This document shows positions 1 through 10,078 of a DNA stretch of 64,000 bases, piece by piece (within the stretch, counting starts at the first letter, position 1; the number at the start of each line of letters is the position of its first letter). The DNA is taken from the NCBI GenBank assembly GCA_023213315.1, contig JAKCPI010014213.1:1-64000 (forward strand). The letters are read 5' to 3'. The notes below the pieces were generated by a model. The model was given only the letters and a program-made list of their open reading frames with translations. It was not told the DNA's origin and did not search any database. The stretch comes from Euborellia annulipes. Taxonomy: Eukaryota > Arthropoda > Insecta > Dermaptera > Anisolabididae. The position numbers and the translations under genes were made by a program.

Positions 1-860
1 TTATTGCTGTTATGAATATAACGTACATATCCGTTCTGGTAGAGTTGTCGACATAACTTTGCAGTCATTTGAATTTTAAAAGTTTGCCAACCCTCGGCTT
101 TGATTTCTCTCTTGTTGATTTTGAATATATTGTGAAAAACCGAGTAATACTTGCTCGGATAAATCTTCAATTTGAATATTGGCAAAACCTTGTTGTTCCA
201 AGGCATTTCTTAGCGTTTTCTCGTGGCACATTATCCCAAACCACGTCTGCCACTTTAAGCAGGTAACGATATTTTTGTTCTTGCAACACCGTCATGTTTT
301 GACATGAATCGGCACGCATTGAGTAATGAAAACCTAATCGTCCTTTTGAGAACTAACTGAAACAACTTGAATCAAATAAATTCCAAAGCGGCTGCAACGA
401 TAAAGCACATCGGTTACATAGCAGTATCAGGAAATTGTTTGAATTCAAAAATTGTTTTAAATTTAAAAAAAGACCACTGTAAATCTGGTTTATCTGGGAA
501 TAAATTTTGAATTTTATTAACACCATTCGGCGCCTTTACAAATCGACCGCGCCGCAACTTTGGCTGATAGTGCTTTTAATATTACAATAAACTTGCCCTG
601 CCACAACTAAATCTAATAGATGATCTTTTGAATTTAAATTGGTAACTTGTAAATAATTCGACCGGTGGCAGCAAGCTTCTCAACATTAAGTTTGATTATT
701 TTCCTGACCCAAGTTTGTCCAAGCCTGAAAAATCTCCATCGCATCCCTAAGTGATGCATCGTTATGTTACAGAATCAATCTGAAAAACATCGAACTTTTT
801 GCGACCACCAAATTTTAATATTAACCGGCTCAAGGGCAACTTCAACAGTTTTAAACCTAC
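1..860 (-). other. Unresolved reverse-strand coding remnants; possible methyltransferase fragment
   Basis: No intact reading frame survives here. On the reverse strand, roughly 300 down to 1, a frame reads as a protein C-terminus with stretches such as VLQEQKYRYLLKVADVVWDN and LEQQGFANIQIEDLSEQVLL, resembling the end of a SAM-dependent methyltransferase, but it changes frame several times. The part from about 350 to 860 gives no convincing protein in any frame. It probably belongs to one or two genes downstream of the amine oxidase, broken by many indels at this end of the sequence. The function is a guess. Confidence 0.3.
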
Positions 861-2146
861 AAATAGTAAGGAGTTACCTAATTTCAGCAATATTGCATCG
901 CAGAGTTTTGAGCTCTAAATTAGCAGCCATCACGGCGATATGAACGCCTGACATAAGCTACTTTACGGTTTAATTCAATGACGTTGTTGCAATTCTTTTT
1001 ATTTAGTAATTACATTTGATCATCTGCATATTAGAGGTCACTTTTGAAAATAACTTTTTAAGGTCAATATCGACTGGACGCCAAGTCTCAAAATCAGGAT
1101 TTTACCAACAAGAGTGTTGGCTCAACCGCATTCATCCACACGGTGAATTGCTGACGCGTAAATTACGATCCATCATATAGCTCAGCACCGACCAGTCTTT
1201 ACAGCGCGTGGTGGCTTTACTGTGGCATCTGTATGAATCAGCCAAGATCGCCTTGCTCAAAACTGGAATTGCTTCAGCAGCTTCATATCTTCAGCAAATT
1301 GTTCAGGGTTTAAAACTCATCGATTTTAGATGTTGGCGTTGCAACAATCACGCGATCAAATAAATCTCTGTTCACCTTGGCTGTTTTCAACCAGCACTTT
1401 TTCGCCTTTGTAATTCAACTTTCTTAATCGCGGATCCGCTATGGATGTCGATATCTTTAATCAAACTGTCACAAATGCAGGTGTACCACCTTTCATACGC
1501 AATAACATATCGCCATCAGTTAAGTGACGTAAAAACTCAAGTAAATTTTTTGCAGGCCAGTCGCCAATTGTTTTTGGATTACACGTACAAATGGTATATA
1601 AAACCGGCATTACTACACCATGCCAGAATACTTCTTCTATATCGTTCTGATTAATAAATTCAGCAAGGGTAATATCTTGATTTTTAGATTTAAAGAACTG
1701 ATGAATCGCAGTTTTTAATTGCAACATCCCTTTAACCAAGCGCCAGCCATATTGCTGGATTCCTTTACGGTTATTAATAATCGGGAAATTACCAATGCGG
1801 CTACGAGATGTGGTTAACCATGTTTCAGTACGGTCTTCAAATAACCAGCTACATGACATACTAAGTACGAACTGGAAAGGTTTTAATGCCTAAATGAGCA
1901 GCAAGGCTAAGCGTGTTCTTCCATAAATGCGGGTTCATAAACACGCAATGGCGCATCAATAATTCCACCATCGAACTCAATGCTATGGCTGTCCATTCCC
2001 CTGCCAGGAAGTGCTTCAAATATCGTGATCGTATGCCCTGCATCTTTCAGAATTCTTGCTGCTGCAAGACCTGCCATTCCACTGCCAATAATTGCGATAT
2101 TCAAAATGATGTCCCATTCTTTGAGAGTTTTTTGATTATCACTCAT
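860..2146 (-). pseudogene. FAD-dependent amine oxidase-family oxidoreductase, many frameshifts
   Basis: The start at 2146 gives an N-terminus with a classic Rossmann FAD-binding motif (IAIIGSGMAGLAAARIL followed by an acidic strand end, IFEA). The protein continues in other frames: 1461-1859 carries a clean internal section (WRLVKGMLQLKTAIHQFF), and about 1280-1400 reads DRVIVATPTSKIDEF and later LLKQFQFEQGDL, typical of the NAD(P)/FAD amine-oxidase family often found beside cyclopropane-fatty-acid genes. At least six single-base indels break it. Since each fragment is well conserved in character, I think the gene is intact in the organism and the sequence is poor here. The downstream limit is approximate. 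Confidence 0.6.
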
Positions 2147-2534
2147 ACCCTAAAAAACACCGTATTAAAAACTACCAGATTTTTATTTTTTGCATGAATT
2201 TATACACAAAATATTTAGTTTCTCATCCGATTCATTTTTTATATTTCCTTACAATAGTAGTGAAGCACATAAAACCTTAAATTCTTTGAAAATTTAAAAA
2301 AAATCTTTTAAATAAAATAAGATAATTTAACTATATTTATATCATTCGTTTTACAACTGTTATTTTTTGGGATATCATTAACCCATAATAATGAGAAGCA
2401 AATCACACAAAACAATGCCGACACAACAATGCCAACCATCATAAAAATAGAACCCTTACAGCGAAAAAAGCCCGCTATTCACACTTGATAGCGGGCTTTT
2501 TATTACTTTGCTTTAATGCCTACTCGAGAGCAAT
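2147..2534. other. Gene-free AT-rich gap
   Basis: This separates the amine oxidase start from the pirin stop. It is very AT-rich and contains no open frame of note. The only clear structure is the terminator hairpin near 2464-2503. The amine oxidase promoter presumably lies just above 2146, but I see no good -35/-10 pair. Confidence 0.5.
2464..2503. terminator. Bidirectional intrinsic terminator
   Basis: Ten-base-pair stem AGCCCGCTAT / ATAGCGGGCT with an A-run before and a T-run after, so it works on both strands. It lies just beyond the pirin stop codon on the reverse strand. Confidence 0.85.
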
Positions 2535-3408
2535 TTATCCTTCTTGCATGAGTGAACCAAATTTTCCACGGTTAAAATCATTAATCGCTTCCATAATTTC
2601 AGATTTGGTATTCATTACAAATGGACCATAACCTTCGATCGGCTCATTGAGTGGCTCGACCTGTTAGCATCTAAAAACTTGGTGTCTTCTTCTGCATTTA
2701 GGGTGAACTCAACGCCTTCACGAGATAGAATCGCAACAGTTTTACCTTCAAGACGGTTTGAGTCATTAACCACAACAGCCCCTTCTAACACCACAACCAG
2801 CGTTGTATGTCCTTCAGGTACATAAAGGGTATGTTTTTGGCCTTTAACTAGTTTGCCATCCCATACATTTAACGGACTAAACGTAGTTGCTGCACCTTGT
2901 ATATCTGCATAGTCACCTGCAATAACACGCAAATGGCTACCATGCTCGTCTAATGCAATGTCTGGAATATCTTTAGCTTCAATGGCTTGGTATTTTCCAG
3001 GGGTCATTTTTGAATTGGCAGGTAAATTTACCCACAATTGCACCATCTCAAAAAGACCGCCATGCTCTGCAAATTCAGGAGAATGGAACTCTTCGTGTAA
3101 CACGCCTGCACCCGCAGTCATCCATTGCACATCACCAGTTTTAATGGTTCCGCCACCGCCGCTTGAGTCTTTATGCGTCACTTCGCCTTGGTAGGCAATC
3201 GTTACCGTTTCAAAACCACGGTGAGGATGTGAACCTACACCTTGCTGCTCGGTCGTTGGTGAGAAGGTATAAGGCGCTGCATAATCGAGTAACAAAAATG
3301 GGCTTAGGGTTTGGCCTAAACGGTCATAAGAGAACAGGTTATATACAGGGGAAACCATCACCCACCCAATGCATCTGGTTATTTTGATATGCACCAAGAA
3401 ATTTCTTC
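2535..3408 (-). pseudogene. Pirin family protein, frameshifted at both ends
   Basis: Pirins are cupin proteins; bacterial ones bind a metal and some have quercetinase activity. The body shows the N-terminal cupin signature SHPHRGFETVTIAYQGEVTH and the following WMTAGAGVLHEE, both diagnostic, with conserved metal-binding His residues. The true start is the ATG at 3406-3408 (MKKFLGAYQNNQMHW), after which an extra G in the GGGG run at 3348-3351 breaks the frame. Near 2640-2675 two more extra bases break the C-terminus, which otherwise ends at 2535. Corrected length is about 290 residues, normal for the family. All breaks look like sequencing errors. Confidence 0.85.
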
Positions 3409-3687
3409 ATCTGATCTCTCCTATATATGTAGGATTTTCTTGAACTAGGATTGATTTTACGCCTCAATAATTGCAGTTTATAGATCAGGATTAGCAACAC
3501 ATTATTTCATCTATGAGACAATCGTGCCTTTTCAGAATATGTCTCGGCTATCGTCCTATTTTTAAAATTCTTAATCCTATTTTTTAGACTTAATCACAAC
3601 ATAAAACTCAACTAGCATAATTTTAGGCAATGATGACCTACTCAATAATTTTTCATCATTCATTTTGATAACATGAGGAAATAAAAA

Positions 3688-4314
3688 ATGGCTCAAGATT
3701 ACGTGCGTTTAGACAAGGATAATGCTGCAGTTCTTTTAGTTGACCACCAAGCAGGTTTACTTTCTTTAGTTCGAGATATCGATCCGGATAAATTTAAAAA
3801 TAATGTTTTAGCACTTGCAGATGCTGCAAAATATTTTAATTTACCTACTATTTTAACGACCAGTTTCGAAAATGGCCCAAATGGTCCTTTAGTTCCAGAG
3901 TTAAAAGAACTCTTCCCAGATGCGCCTTTTATTCCACGCCCCGGCCAAATCAATGCATGGGACAATGAAGATTTTGTAAAAGCTGTAAAAGCGACAGGTA
4001 AAAAACAACTGATTATTGCAGGTGTTGTGACTGAAGTTTGTGTGGCATTCCCTGCTTTAGCTGCGTTAGCAGAAGGCTTTGAAGTGTTTGTGATTACCGA
4101 TGCTTCTGGTACTTTTAATGAATTAACACGTGATGCTGCTTGGGATCGTATGTCAAAAGCAGGGGCCCAGCTTATGACTTGGTTCGGGATGGCATGTGAA
4201 TTACATCGTGACTGGCGTAATGATGTAGAAGGTTTAGGTGCATTATTCTCAAATCATATTCCTGATTATCGCAACCTGATGACCAGCTATAGCTTTAATA
4301 CATCGCAAAAATAA
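3688..4314 (+). CDS. ycaC: YcaC-type isochorismatase-family hydrolase
   Basis: A 208-residue member of the cysteine-hydrolase (isochorismatase-like) superfamily, very close to the E. coli YcaC family along its whole length. Asp19 (LLVDHQAGL) and the nucleophile Cys118 (VVTEVCVAF) are present. The third catalytic position carries Arg84 (IPRPG) where many relatives have Lys. The natural substrate of YcaC is not known. AGGA lies nine bases before the ATG. The gene is followed four bases later by a same-strand LysR reading frame, and a perfect palindrome begins ten bases past its stop. Confidence 0.92.
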   Translation: MAQDYVRLDKDNAAVLLVDHQAGLLSLVRDIDPDKFKNNVLALADAAKYFNLPTILTTSFENGPNGPLVPELKELFPDAPFIPRPGQINAWDNEDFVKAVKATGKKQLIIAGVVTEVCVAFPALAALAEGFEVFVITDASGTFNELTRDAAWDRMSKAGAQLMTWFGMACELHRDWRNDVEGLGALFSNHIPDYRNLMTSYSFNTSQK

Positions 4315-4318
4315 TGAC

Positions 4319-5308
4319 ATGACCAAGATTAGAATGCTTAAGCATTCTAATCTTGCATTTAAATGGATTGATCTGAAATTGATAAGCTCTTTTGATGATT
4401 TTTATTATTTCTATTTGGTCGTAAAACACGGCGGCTTTAGTGCGGCCAGTGAAGCCGAAAATATTAGCAAGTCAAAGCTCAGCAGACGCATTATTGACCT
4501 TGAAAATAATTTTAATGTCAGCCTGATTCAAAGAACAACCCGCCATTTTAAAGTGACCGATTTGGGCCAAGAGTTTTATGAGGAATGCTGCAAAGTTATT
4601 GCTCAAGTTGAATGTGCAGAAAACGTTTTGTTAAAGCAAAAAAGTGAACCTCAAGGGTTGGTAAAAGTGAGTTGCCCACCTTTAATGATGCATTTTCAAA
4701 TTAGAAAAATTTTAAATCAGTTTTTAAAAACCTATCCTAAAGTTGAAATATCACTCGAACTTACAAGCCGTCGAGTAGATATTTTGCATGATGATATTGA
4801 TCTTGCCATTCGGACCAATTTCGAACCCAATGAAGACTCAAATCTTATTGTTCGCGATGTGATTAAAACTGATCATTGTCTGGTTGCTGCGCCTGAATTG
4901 CTCCAAGGCCGTACGATTGAACATTATTCAGAATTACAGGACTTTCCAAGTATTAGCTTGGGTACTCAAAAGCAAAATCATGTCTGGCATTTATGTAACA
5001 CACGCAATGGCGAATCGGTTGATGTGCCTTATCAACCACGAATAAAAAGTAATGACTTAGCAGGTGTCTACTATGCCGTCATGGATGGTTTAGGAATTGC
5101 GGATTTACCCTTTTTAACCGTTGAATCTGAAATTCGTAAAGGCAAACTTATTCATATTCTGCCTGACTGGAAATCGAATATTGGCATGCTACAACTGGTT
5201 TATGTGTCTAGAAAAGGCCAACGTCTTGTGGTTGAAAAACTCATTGAAACACTGATTGATGAATTGCGACGTTTGCCTGAAAGTAATCAAGGTTATTCAT
5301 TTTCATAA
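4319..5308 (+). CDS. LysR family transcriptional regulator
   Basis: Standard LysR protein: winged helix-turn-helix in the first ~65 residues (GGFSAASEAENISKSKLSRR) followed by a substrate-binding domain of the CrgA/AaeR-like group. It is a paralogue of the LysR gene that follows on the other strand; the two share the HTH, the SEPxGLxKxSCP segment and the xxRRVDxxxxxxDLAIR motif. The first 15 codons as drawn lie across a perfect 30-bp palindrome and extend beyond the usual LysR start, so the real start may be a downstream non-ATG codon (for example TTG near 4379). The stop faces the next gene's stop 18 bp away. Confidence 0.85.
   Translation: MTKIRMLKHSNLAFKWIDLKLISSFDDFYYFYLVVKHGGFSAASEAENISKSKLSRRIIDLENNFNVSLIQRTTRHFKVTDLGQEFYEECCKVIAQVECAENVLLKQKSEPQGLVKVSCPPLMMHFQIRKILNQFLKTYPKVEISLELTSRRVDILHDDIDLAIRTNFEPNEDSNLIVRDVIKTDHCLVAAPELLQGRTIEHYSELQDFPSISLGTQKQNHVWHLCNTRNGESVDVPYQPRIKSNDLAGVYYAVMDGLGIADLPFLTVESEIRKGKLIHILPDWKSNIGMLQLVYVSRKGQRLVVEKLIETLIDELRRLPESNQGYSFS
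4325..4354. repeat. Perfect 30-bp palindrome
   Basis: AAGATTAGAATGCTT is followed directly by its exact reverse complement with no loop. It lies 11-40 bases after the ycaC stop and inside the nominal first codons of the LysR gene. It could be a terminator-like hairpin for ycaC (though no T-run follows) or an operator. Confidence 0.8.
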
Positions 5309-5325
5309 TGCATTGAGTACTTCTT

Positions 5326-6246
5326 TTAGTAGAGAACAGATGCATTCTGTTTAAGTTCTTTAAACTTTTCTACAAGAAAATCAATTAACAACTTTACTGA
5401 AGGCAACAATCCACGCCTGCTTGTATATACCAAATGAATCATTTCAGGAGGAAATTGCCATTCAGGCAATACGTTCACGAGTGTTCCTTTAGCGAGATCT
5501 TCATAGACCACAAGTTCTGGTAATTTTGCTACCCCTAATCCTTGTAACGTGGCGTTTCTTAAAGCTGTTAAATCCGTAGTAGTGAACCGAGGGTAGCATT
5601 TTACTATGGCCTCTTGTTGGTCTTCAGAATAAAGATGCCATGCATATTCGGGTGCAAAAGACTCCATCATTAAAATAGGCCAATCGGCTAATTGCTCAGG
5701 TCTTGAGATTGAAAAATATCGACTGGTTAAATTAGGGCTAGCAACAACAAACTGCCGAGCCAAAGCCAGCTCACGAACAATAGAATCACTATCAGGTAAA
5801 GGCAAAGGACGGATTCGAATGGCCAAATCAAATCTTTCATCAATCAGGTCGACTCTTCGGTTTGTCGCTTCTACATGTAGTTTAATTTTAGGATAAAGCG
5901 CCAGAAACTCGTTAAGCATTTCACTTACATTAATGTGCAGCAAGTTTGTGGGACAAGATAATTTAATTAGGCCACGTGGTTCCGATGTTAAATATTCAAT
6001 CGCCTCTTCTGCTGCCTCTGCTTCAATCAGCATTGCCTTACAGTGCTGATAGTAAATCTTGCCCACCTCAGTAATTGAAACTTGGCGGGTTGTTCTATTG
6101 AGTAGCTTCACGCCAAGCCGATTTTCTAGCTCTGCCATACGTCGGCTTAATAAAGACTTGGTCACCATCAACTCGTGACTCGCAGCCGAAAAACCACCGC
6201 AATCAATAATCTTTACGAAAAAAAAGAGGTCATTTAAGTCTTTCAT
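5326..6246 (-). CDS. LysR family transcriptional regulator
   Basis: LysR-type regulator of about 306 residues with an N-terminal winged HTH (GGFSAASHELMVTKSLLSRR) and a periplasmic-binding-like effector domain. I place the start at the ATG at 6244-6246 (MKDLNDLFFF) because AGGA sits seven bases upstream and this is the usual LysR N-terminus; an in-frame GTG at 6267 has no ribosome site. It is divergent from the hydrolase at 6416, the classic layout for a LysR gene and its target, and a dyad suitable for LysR binding lies between them. It is a close paralogue of the preceding LysR gene. Confidence 0.9.
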   Translation of the reverse strand: MKDLNDLFFFVKIIDCGGFSAASHELMVTKSLLSRRMAELENRLGVKLLNRTTRQVSITEVGKIYYQHCKAMLIEAEAAEEAIEYLTSEPRGLIKLSCPTNLLHINVSEMLNEFLALYPKIKLHVEATNRRVDLIDERFDLAIRIRPLPLPDSDSIVRELALARQFVVASPNLTSRYFSISRPEQLADWPILMMESFAPEYAWHLYSEDQQEAIVKCYPRFTTTDLTALRNATLQGLGVAKLPELVVYEDLAKGTLVNVLPEWQFPPEMIHLVYTSRRGLLPSVKLLIDFLVEKFKELKQNASVLY

Positions 6247-6374
6247 TTTGTAATCCTGACATATCACATATTAATTACAGTGCATTTCAGCAAGCTGAAT
6301 ATAAAACATACCATATTGTTTTCTGTATATGACAATGATTTCTATTTTAGATATTTTTCACTCTTTATCCTATT

Positions 6375-6390
6375 TGTAATATGAATTACA
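6375..6390. promoter_or_regulatory. Probable LysR operator dyad
   Basis: TGTAAT-ATGA-ATTACA is a perfect inverted repeat 26 bp before the hydrolase start, in the divergent LysR/hydrolase intergenic region. A further TGTAAT/ATTACA pair with wider spacing lies at about 6249-6281, overlapping the LysR ribosome site. Confidence 0.5.
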
Positions 6391-6415
6391 CACTCATCAA
6401 ACAGAGCATATAACA

Positions 6416-7093
6416 ATGACAACTCCAGCAAATTTCAATGGTCAACGCCCAGTCATCGATCCAGATGATTCAGTCATGCTTTTGATCGATCACCAAAGTG
6501 GTCTATTTCAAACTGTAGCAGACATGCCAATGACCGAATTACGTGCCCGTGCAGCAGCATTGGCTAAAATCGCAAGCTTGTCGAATATTCCGGTAATTAC
6601 AACCGCTTCTGTTCCACAAGGTCCAAATGGTCCCCTTATTCCAGAAATTCACGCAAATGCACCTCATGCACAATATGTTGCCCGTAAAGGTGAAATCAAT
6701 GCATGGGACAATCCTGAATTTGTAGCTGCAGTAAAAGCGACTGGCCGTAAGACTCTTATTATTGCTGGGACAATTACCAGCGTTTGTATGGCTTTCCCAG
6801 CTATTAGTGCAGTTGCAGAAGGATATAAAGTTTTTGCAGTGGTTGATGCTTCAGGAACTTATAGCAAAATGGCGGAAGAAATTACGTTAGCACGTGTTGT
6901 GCAAGCTGGTGTAGTTCCTATGGATACAGCAGCAGTTGCTTCTGAAATTCAAAAAACATGGAATCGAGATGACGCGCTTGAATGGGCACAAGTTTATACT
7001 CAAATTTTCCCTGCCTACCAGCTACTGATTGAAAGCTATACCAAAGCTCAAGAAGTGATTAAAAATAGCGAAGTTTTAGACTCAGCACGCTAA
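6416..7093 (+). CDS. Isochorismatase-family cysteine hydrolase
   Basis: A 225-residue isochorismatase-like hydrolase related to but distinct from the YcaC-type protein at 3688. Asp25 (LLIDHQSGL) and nucleophile Cys124 (TITSVCMAF) are present, with Arg90-Lys91 at the third catalytic site. The motif [19 protein letters not shown] is shared with YcaC, so the two are paralogues. A C-terminal extension of about 20 residues is predicted helical. The substrate is unknown. It is transcribed away from a LysR gene that probably controls it and ends before a strong terminator. Confidence 0.88.
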   Translation: MTTPANFNGQRPVIDPDDSVMLLIDHQSGLFQTVADMPMTELRARAAALAKIASLSNIPVITTASVPQGPNGPLIPEIHANAPHAQYVARKGEINAWDNPEFVAAVKATGRKTLIIAGTITSVCMAFPAISAVAEGYKVFAVVDASGTYSKMAEEITLARVVQAGVVPMDTAAVASEIQKTWNRDDALEWAQVYTQIFPAYQLLIESYTKAQEVIKNSEVLDSAR

Positions 7094-7113
7094 GTCCGAA
7101 TTCGAAATCTTAT

Positions 7114-7153
7114 TTAAAAAAAACCGGTCATGAATGGGCATGACCGGTTTTTG
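7114..7153. terminator. Bidirectional intrinsic terminator
   Basis: Twelve-base-pair stem (AAACCGGTCATG and its complement) with a six-base loop, A-run before and T-run after. It serves the hydrolase on the forward strand and gabD on the reverse strand. Confidence 0.9.
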
Positions 7154-7217
7154 TGAAACATCACATACAGCATAACTGCATGTTTTCGTTCAGAACAAAA
7201 CGAACCCGCGTTGTTCC

Positions 7218-8666
7218 TTACTCAGATAAGTCTACGCAGAGGTATTTCATTTCGACATATTCTTCAATGCCGAATTTTGAACCTTCACGGCCTAGACCTG
7301 ACTGTTTTACGCCACCAAACGGAGCAACTTCGTTTGAAATTGCGCCCGTATTAATGCCGACCATACCGTATTCAAGCGCTTCACCCACTCGCCATTGACG
7401 AGCCGTGCTTTGAGTAAACAAATAAGCAGCTAGACCAAACTCAGTATCGTTCGCCATTGCTACTGCTTCATCTTCAGTTTTAAAGCGGAATAGCGGTGCA
7501 AGCGGACCAAAAGTTTCTTCTTTCGACACTTTCATGTCTTGCGTTACGCCAGTTAAAACTGTTGGTTCAAAGAATGTGCCACCAAGTGCCGAACGCTGAC
7601 CACCAATACGAATTGTTGCGCCTTTCTCAGTTGCATCTGCAATATGAGACTGAACTTTTGCAATCGCATCTTCATCAATTAAAGGCCCTTGAGTTGAACC
7701 TTCTTGACGTCCGTCGCCTACTTTAAGCTTAGACACTGCTTCAACCAGACGCTCTGCCAATGCATCGTAAATACCGTCTTGAACATAAATACGGTTCGCA
7801 CAAACACATGTTTGACCACTGTTGCGATATTTGCTTGCCATAATGCCCTGAACAGCTTGCTCAAGGTTGGCATCATCAAATACCACGACTGGTGCATTAC
7901 CACCCAGCTCAAGCGACAATTTCTTAATGGTTGGCGCACATTGTTGCATCAAGATACGACCAACTTGTGTTGAACCTGTGAAGCTGAGCTTACGAACGAT
8001 ATCGCTTTCACATAAAGTTTTGCCCACTTCAGCCGCATCACCACTAATGTTAATTAAAACATCGGCTGGTAAGCCTGCTTGTAATGCCAAAACTTCAAGC
8101 GCATAAGCAGTTAATGGTGTTTGCTCTGCTGGCTTAACCAACATTGAACAACCCGCAGCAATTGCCGGTCCTGCTTTACGCGTAATCATGGCAGCCGGGA
8201 AATTCCACGGCGTAATCGCAGCAGTGACACCAATCGCCTGTTTAATCACTAAAAGACGTTGATTTGGCAGTGTCGGTGTTAAAACCTCACCATCAACACG
8301 GCGAGCTTGCTCAGCAAACCAACGAATGAATGATGCTGCATAACTAATTTCACCACGTGCTTCTGCCAATGGTTTACCTTGCTCAGCAGTTAAAATTTGA
8401 GCCAGATTTTCTTTGTGCTCAAGCATGAGGTTGTACCATGCCAATAACACATCAGCACGAACCAAGGCAGTTTGCTTTTTCCAAGCAGCTTGCGCTTTGG
8501 CTGAACGATTAATTGCGGCTTCAACCCCTGCGCGGTCATAGGTTTTCACCCATGCCAAAGTTTCACCCGTAGCAGCATCATTTACCTCGATATAGTCATT
8601 TGATGCAGGCGCTTCTAATGAAATATCAGGGTGTTTTAATAAATACTGCAAATTATTTTGAATCAT
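7218..8666 (-). CDS. gabD: Succinate-semialdehyde dehydrogenase (NADP+)
   Basis: Second step of GABA breakdown: oxidises succinate semialdehyde to succinate. It is a 482-residue aldehyde dehydrogenase with the general base Glu253 (LELGGNAP), catalytic Cys287 (SGQTCVCANR) and the cofactor region around ITPWNFPAAM. It overlaps the upstream gabT stop by four bases (ATGA), so the two are translated from one mRNA with gabT first. Product naming rests on this pairing plus strong GabD-like sequence. Confidence 0.95.
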   Translation of the reverse strand: MIQNNLQYLLKHPDISLEAPASNDYIEVNDAATGETLAWVKTYDRAGVEAAINRSAKAQAAWKKQTALVRADVLLAWYNLMLEHKENLAQILTAEQGKPLAEARGEISYAASFIRWFAEQARRVDGEVLTPTLPNQRLLVIKQAIGVTAAITPWNFPAAMITRKAGPAIAAGCSMLVKPAEQTPLTAYALEVLALQAGLPADVLINISGDAAEVGKTLCESDIVRKLSFTGSTQVGRILMQQCAPTIKKLSLELGGNAPVVVFDDANLEQAVQGIMASKYRNSGQTCVCANRIYVQDGIYDALAERLVEAVSKLKVGDGRQEGSTQGPLIDEDAIAKVQSHIADATEKGATIRIGGQRSALGGTFFEPTVLTGVTQDMKVSKEETFGPLAPLFRFKTEDEAVAMANDTEFGLAAYLFTQSTARQWRVGEALEYGMVGINTGAISNEVAPFGGVKQSGLGREGSKFGIEEYVEMKYLCVDLSE

Positions 8667-9955
8667 GCAGATTGCTCCATCGCGTTTGCACTACCTGCTT
8701 TGAGTGCTGCAAAACCTTGTTTCAGGATATTAAGGCCTTGACGGAATTGCTCAGCAGGAATGGTTAATGGATATAAGAAACGAATTACATTACCGTATTT
8801 ACCACAAGTCAGAAGTAACAACCCGTTTTCCATTGCATAGTTTTGTACAACTTTTGCTTGTTCGGCAGTTTCTAGTTCTACTGCAACCATTGATCCTAAT
8901 GCACGGATATCAGTCACTACATTTCCTGTTGTTTGCTGAATATCTTTAAGCGAAACAACCAACTCAGCACCTAATTCATTTGCACGGTCACATAAGTTTT
9001 CTTCTTCAATTGCATCAATCACTGCATGAGCAGCAGCAACAGCAATCGGGCTACCTGCGTAAGTACCACCTAATCCGCCTGGGTTAGGTGCATCCATCAC
9101 TTCTGCACGACCAACCACACCCGAAATTGGGAAACCGCCGCCTAAGCTTTTTGCCATGGTGATCAAGTCAGCTTTGGTCTCGTAATGGTTCATTGCAAAC
9201 AATTTACCAGTACGTGCAAAACCAGACTGAACTTCGTCAGCTACAAGTAAAATACCGTGCTTATCGCAAATAGCGCGTAAACGTTTTAAGAACTCGGCAG
9301 GTACAACATGAAAGCCGCCTTCACCTTGTACTGGCTCAAGCACAATCGCCGCAACATCATGCGGTGCAATATCTTCACTGAAAATATCTTCAACGCTTTC
9401 AATTGCTGCATCTACTGAAATACCTTTAGCTGGTACAGGGTAACGTGCGTGGAACACACCAGCTGGCATCACACCAAAATCACGTTTGTAAGGCGCTGTT
9501 TTTCCTGTCATTGCCATGGTCATGAATGAACGACCGTGGAAACCATTACCAAAAGTGATAATGCCGTGACGACCAGTGTAACAACGGGCAATCTTCACTG
9601 CATTTTCAACCGCTTCTGCACCTGTTGTGAAAAAAGCAGACTTGGCAGGTCCTGCAATGGGTGCACGTTCATTAATACGCTCAGCTAAAGACACATAGCT
9701 TTCATAAGGCGTTACTTGATAGGCAGTATGCGTAAATTTAGTTAATTGTTCAGTTACCGCTGCAATCACTTTAGGGTGGCGATGGCCTGTATTTAAAACC
9801 GCGATACCACCAGCAAAGTCGATGAATTGGTTGCCTTCCTTGTCCCAAAGCGTGGCATTTTCAGCTTTTTCAGCGTACCACTGACACATCACGCCTACAC
9901 CACGTGGAGTTGCTTGCTGTTTACGTGCGTTAAGTGCAGAATGTTGATTATCCAT
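8663..9955 (-). CDS. gabT: 4-aminobutyrate--2-oxoglutarate transaminase
   Basis: Transfers the amino group of GABA to 2-oxoglutarate, giving succinate semialdehyde for GabD. It is a 430-residue class-III aminotransferase; the PLP-binding lysine is Lys269 in TMAKSLGGG, the PLP-phosphate region is TTGAEAVENAVKIAR, and the aspartate contacting the pyridine N is in VADEVQSGF. The start has a good GAGGGA ribosome site. First gene of the gabTD operon, divergent from a GabR-type regulator with an operator between them. Confidence 0.95.
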   Translation of the reverse strand: MDNQHSALNARKQQATPRGVGVMCQWYAEKAENATLWDKEGNQFIDFAGGIAVLNTGHRHPKVIAAVTEQLTKFTHTAYQVTPYESYVSLAERINERAPIAGPAKSAFFTTGAEAVENAVKIARCYTGRHGIITFGNGFHGRSFMTMAMTGKTAPYKRDFGVMPAGVFHARYPVPAKGISVDAAIESVEDIFSEDIAPHDVAAIVLEPVQGEGGFHVVPAEFLKRLRAICDKHGILLVADEVQSGFARTGKLFAMNHYETKADLITMAKSLGGGFPISGVVGRAEVMDAPNPGGLGGTYAGSPIAVAAAHAVIDAIEEENLCDRANELGAELVVSLKDIQQTTGNVVTDIRALGSMVAVELETAEQAKVVQNYAMENGLLLLTCGKYGNVIRFLYPLTIPAEQFRQGLNILKQGFAALKAGSANAMEQSA

Positions 9956-10078
9956 TTGATTCCCTCATATTTTCATCATCAGTTGCAGCTTTGGTTTTTT
10001 ACATCCTGTGCTTAATTTTCAGGGTGCTTTACAACAACTGCCTATGCATGTAATTTCGCTCGTCTGGCGGCAACTGAC

